Below are positions 5,329-5,483 of a stretch of DNA of 5,483 nucleotides, piece after piece. The notes under the pieces were generated by a model, which searched no databases, was not told the DNA's origin, and worked only from the letters and a program-made list of their open reading frames with translations. The position numbers and the translations under genes are program-made. This stretch comes from Alphaproteobacteria bacterium (GTDB lineage: Bacteria; Pseudomonadota; Alphaproteobacteria; Rhizobiales; Aestuariivirgaceae), in assembly GCA_024279045.1 (NCBI GenBank), contig JAJRRZ010000240.1, positions 1-5,483 of the forward strand, given 5' to 3'. Positions within the stretch are counted from its first letter, which is position 1, and each line of letters opens with the position of its first letter.

Positions 5329-5483
5329 TTATTCCAGCGGACTGTCCGCCTGCACCGCCTCGATGAAATCCAGCTCTTCCTGTTCCGCACGCGAATGCGC
5401 CAGCCTGCGCACCTGCCGCCGTGCCCGCATGGCCAGCGCCTGCACGCGCACATCGGGCACCAGCAGTTCCACCCGCCGCAGCC
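5329..5483 (-). CDS. mazE: MazE-like (DUF3018-type) antitoxin, C-terminal part; N-terminus beyond window
   Basis: The last 50 codons of an antitoxin gene are visible, ending in TAA at 5331-5329; the start lies outside the window. The frame begins LRRVELLVPD and continues with a basic, alanine- and arginine-rich helix, then an acidic tail with EELDFIEAVQ and the end SPLE. This matches my memory of DUF3018/MazE-like antitoxins, whose members share a short GLRPVQ-like strand, the VPD motif, a helix, and a closing FIDA-type segment that binds the toxin. The first half of the family (basic, with a conserved RERLRAQG-like helix) should lie just upstream. The gene is 33 bases before the toxin in the usual antitoxin-first order. 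Such antitoxins usually neutralise the toxin and repress their own promoter, which would be upstream of the window. It is too short here for a firm family call on its own; the toxin next to it makes the call much safer. Confidence 0.8.
   Translation of the reverse strand, partial: LRRVELLVPDVRVQALAMRARRQVRRLAHSRAEQEELDFIEAVQADSPLE

Overview
The window reads as chromosomal DNA of a GC-rich proteobacterium. An alphaproteobacterium is my best guess, because a Do/HtrA-type periplasmic protease followed directly by rarA is, as I recall, a common gene order in that class and the proteins have that style. This is inference. Every recognisable gene lies on the minus strand, so the window is best read from its right end to its left end.

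Right end (4960-5483): a toxin-antitoxin pair. It has the C-terminal part of a MazE-like (DUF3018-type) antitoxin, which runs off the window, and a complete PemK/MazF-family toxin. Next (3533-4939) comes a full-length Do/DegP-type serine protease with a signal peptide, an intact His-Asp-Ser triad and two PDZ domains; it starts only 20 bases after the toxin stop. Then (1719-3496) comes a two-gene restriction-modification cassette: a NotI-family restriction endonuclease with a four-cysteine metal site, followed 2 bases later by a Dam-class (D12) N6-adenine methyltransferase. The methyltransferase stop codon overlaps the ATG of rarA (325-1719), which encodes the AAA+ ATPase RarA/MgsA that acts at stalled replication forks.

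Base composition supports a cassette insertion. Sampled 60-base lines in degP and rarA are about 68-70% GC, while sampled lines in the restriction-modification genes are about 47-52% GC. The simplest reading is that a degP-rarA pair was split by a horizontally acquired restriction-modification cassette. All genes from the antitoxin to rarA are packed with gaps of 36 bases or less, so they could be transcribed as one unit.

Left end (1-324): no protein gene. It holds two diverged tandem copies of a 163-base unit, the first cut by the window edge. Each copy is a long imperfect palindrome that can fold into one extended hairpin. The copies differ by many compensatory pair changes, yet keep the same asymmetric internal loop and the same internal octamer. 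The imperfect pairs are mostly G-T rather than A-C when read on the plus strand. I do not recognise this element, and it is the most unusual thing in the window.
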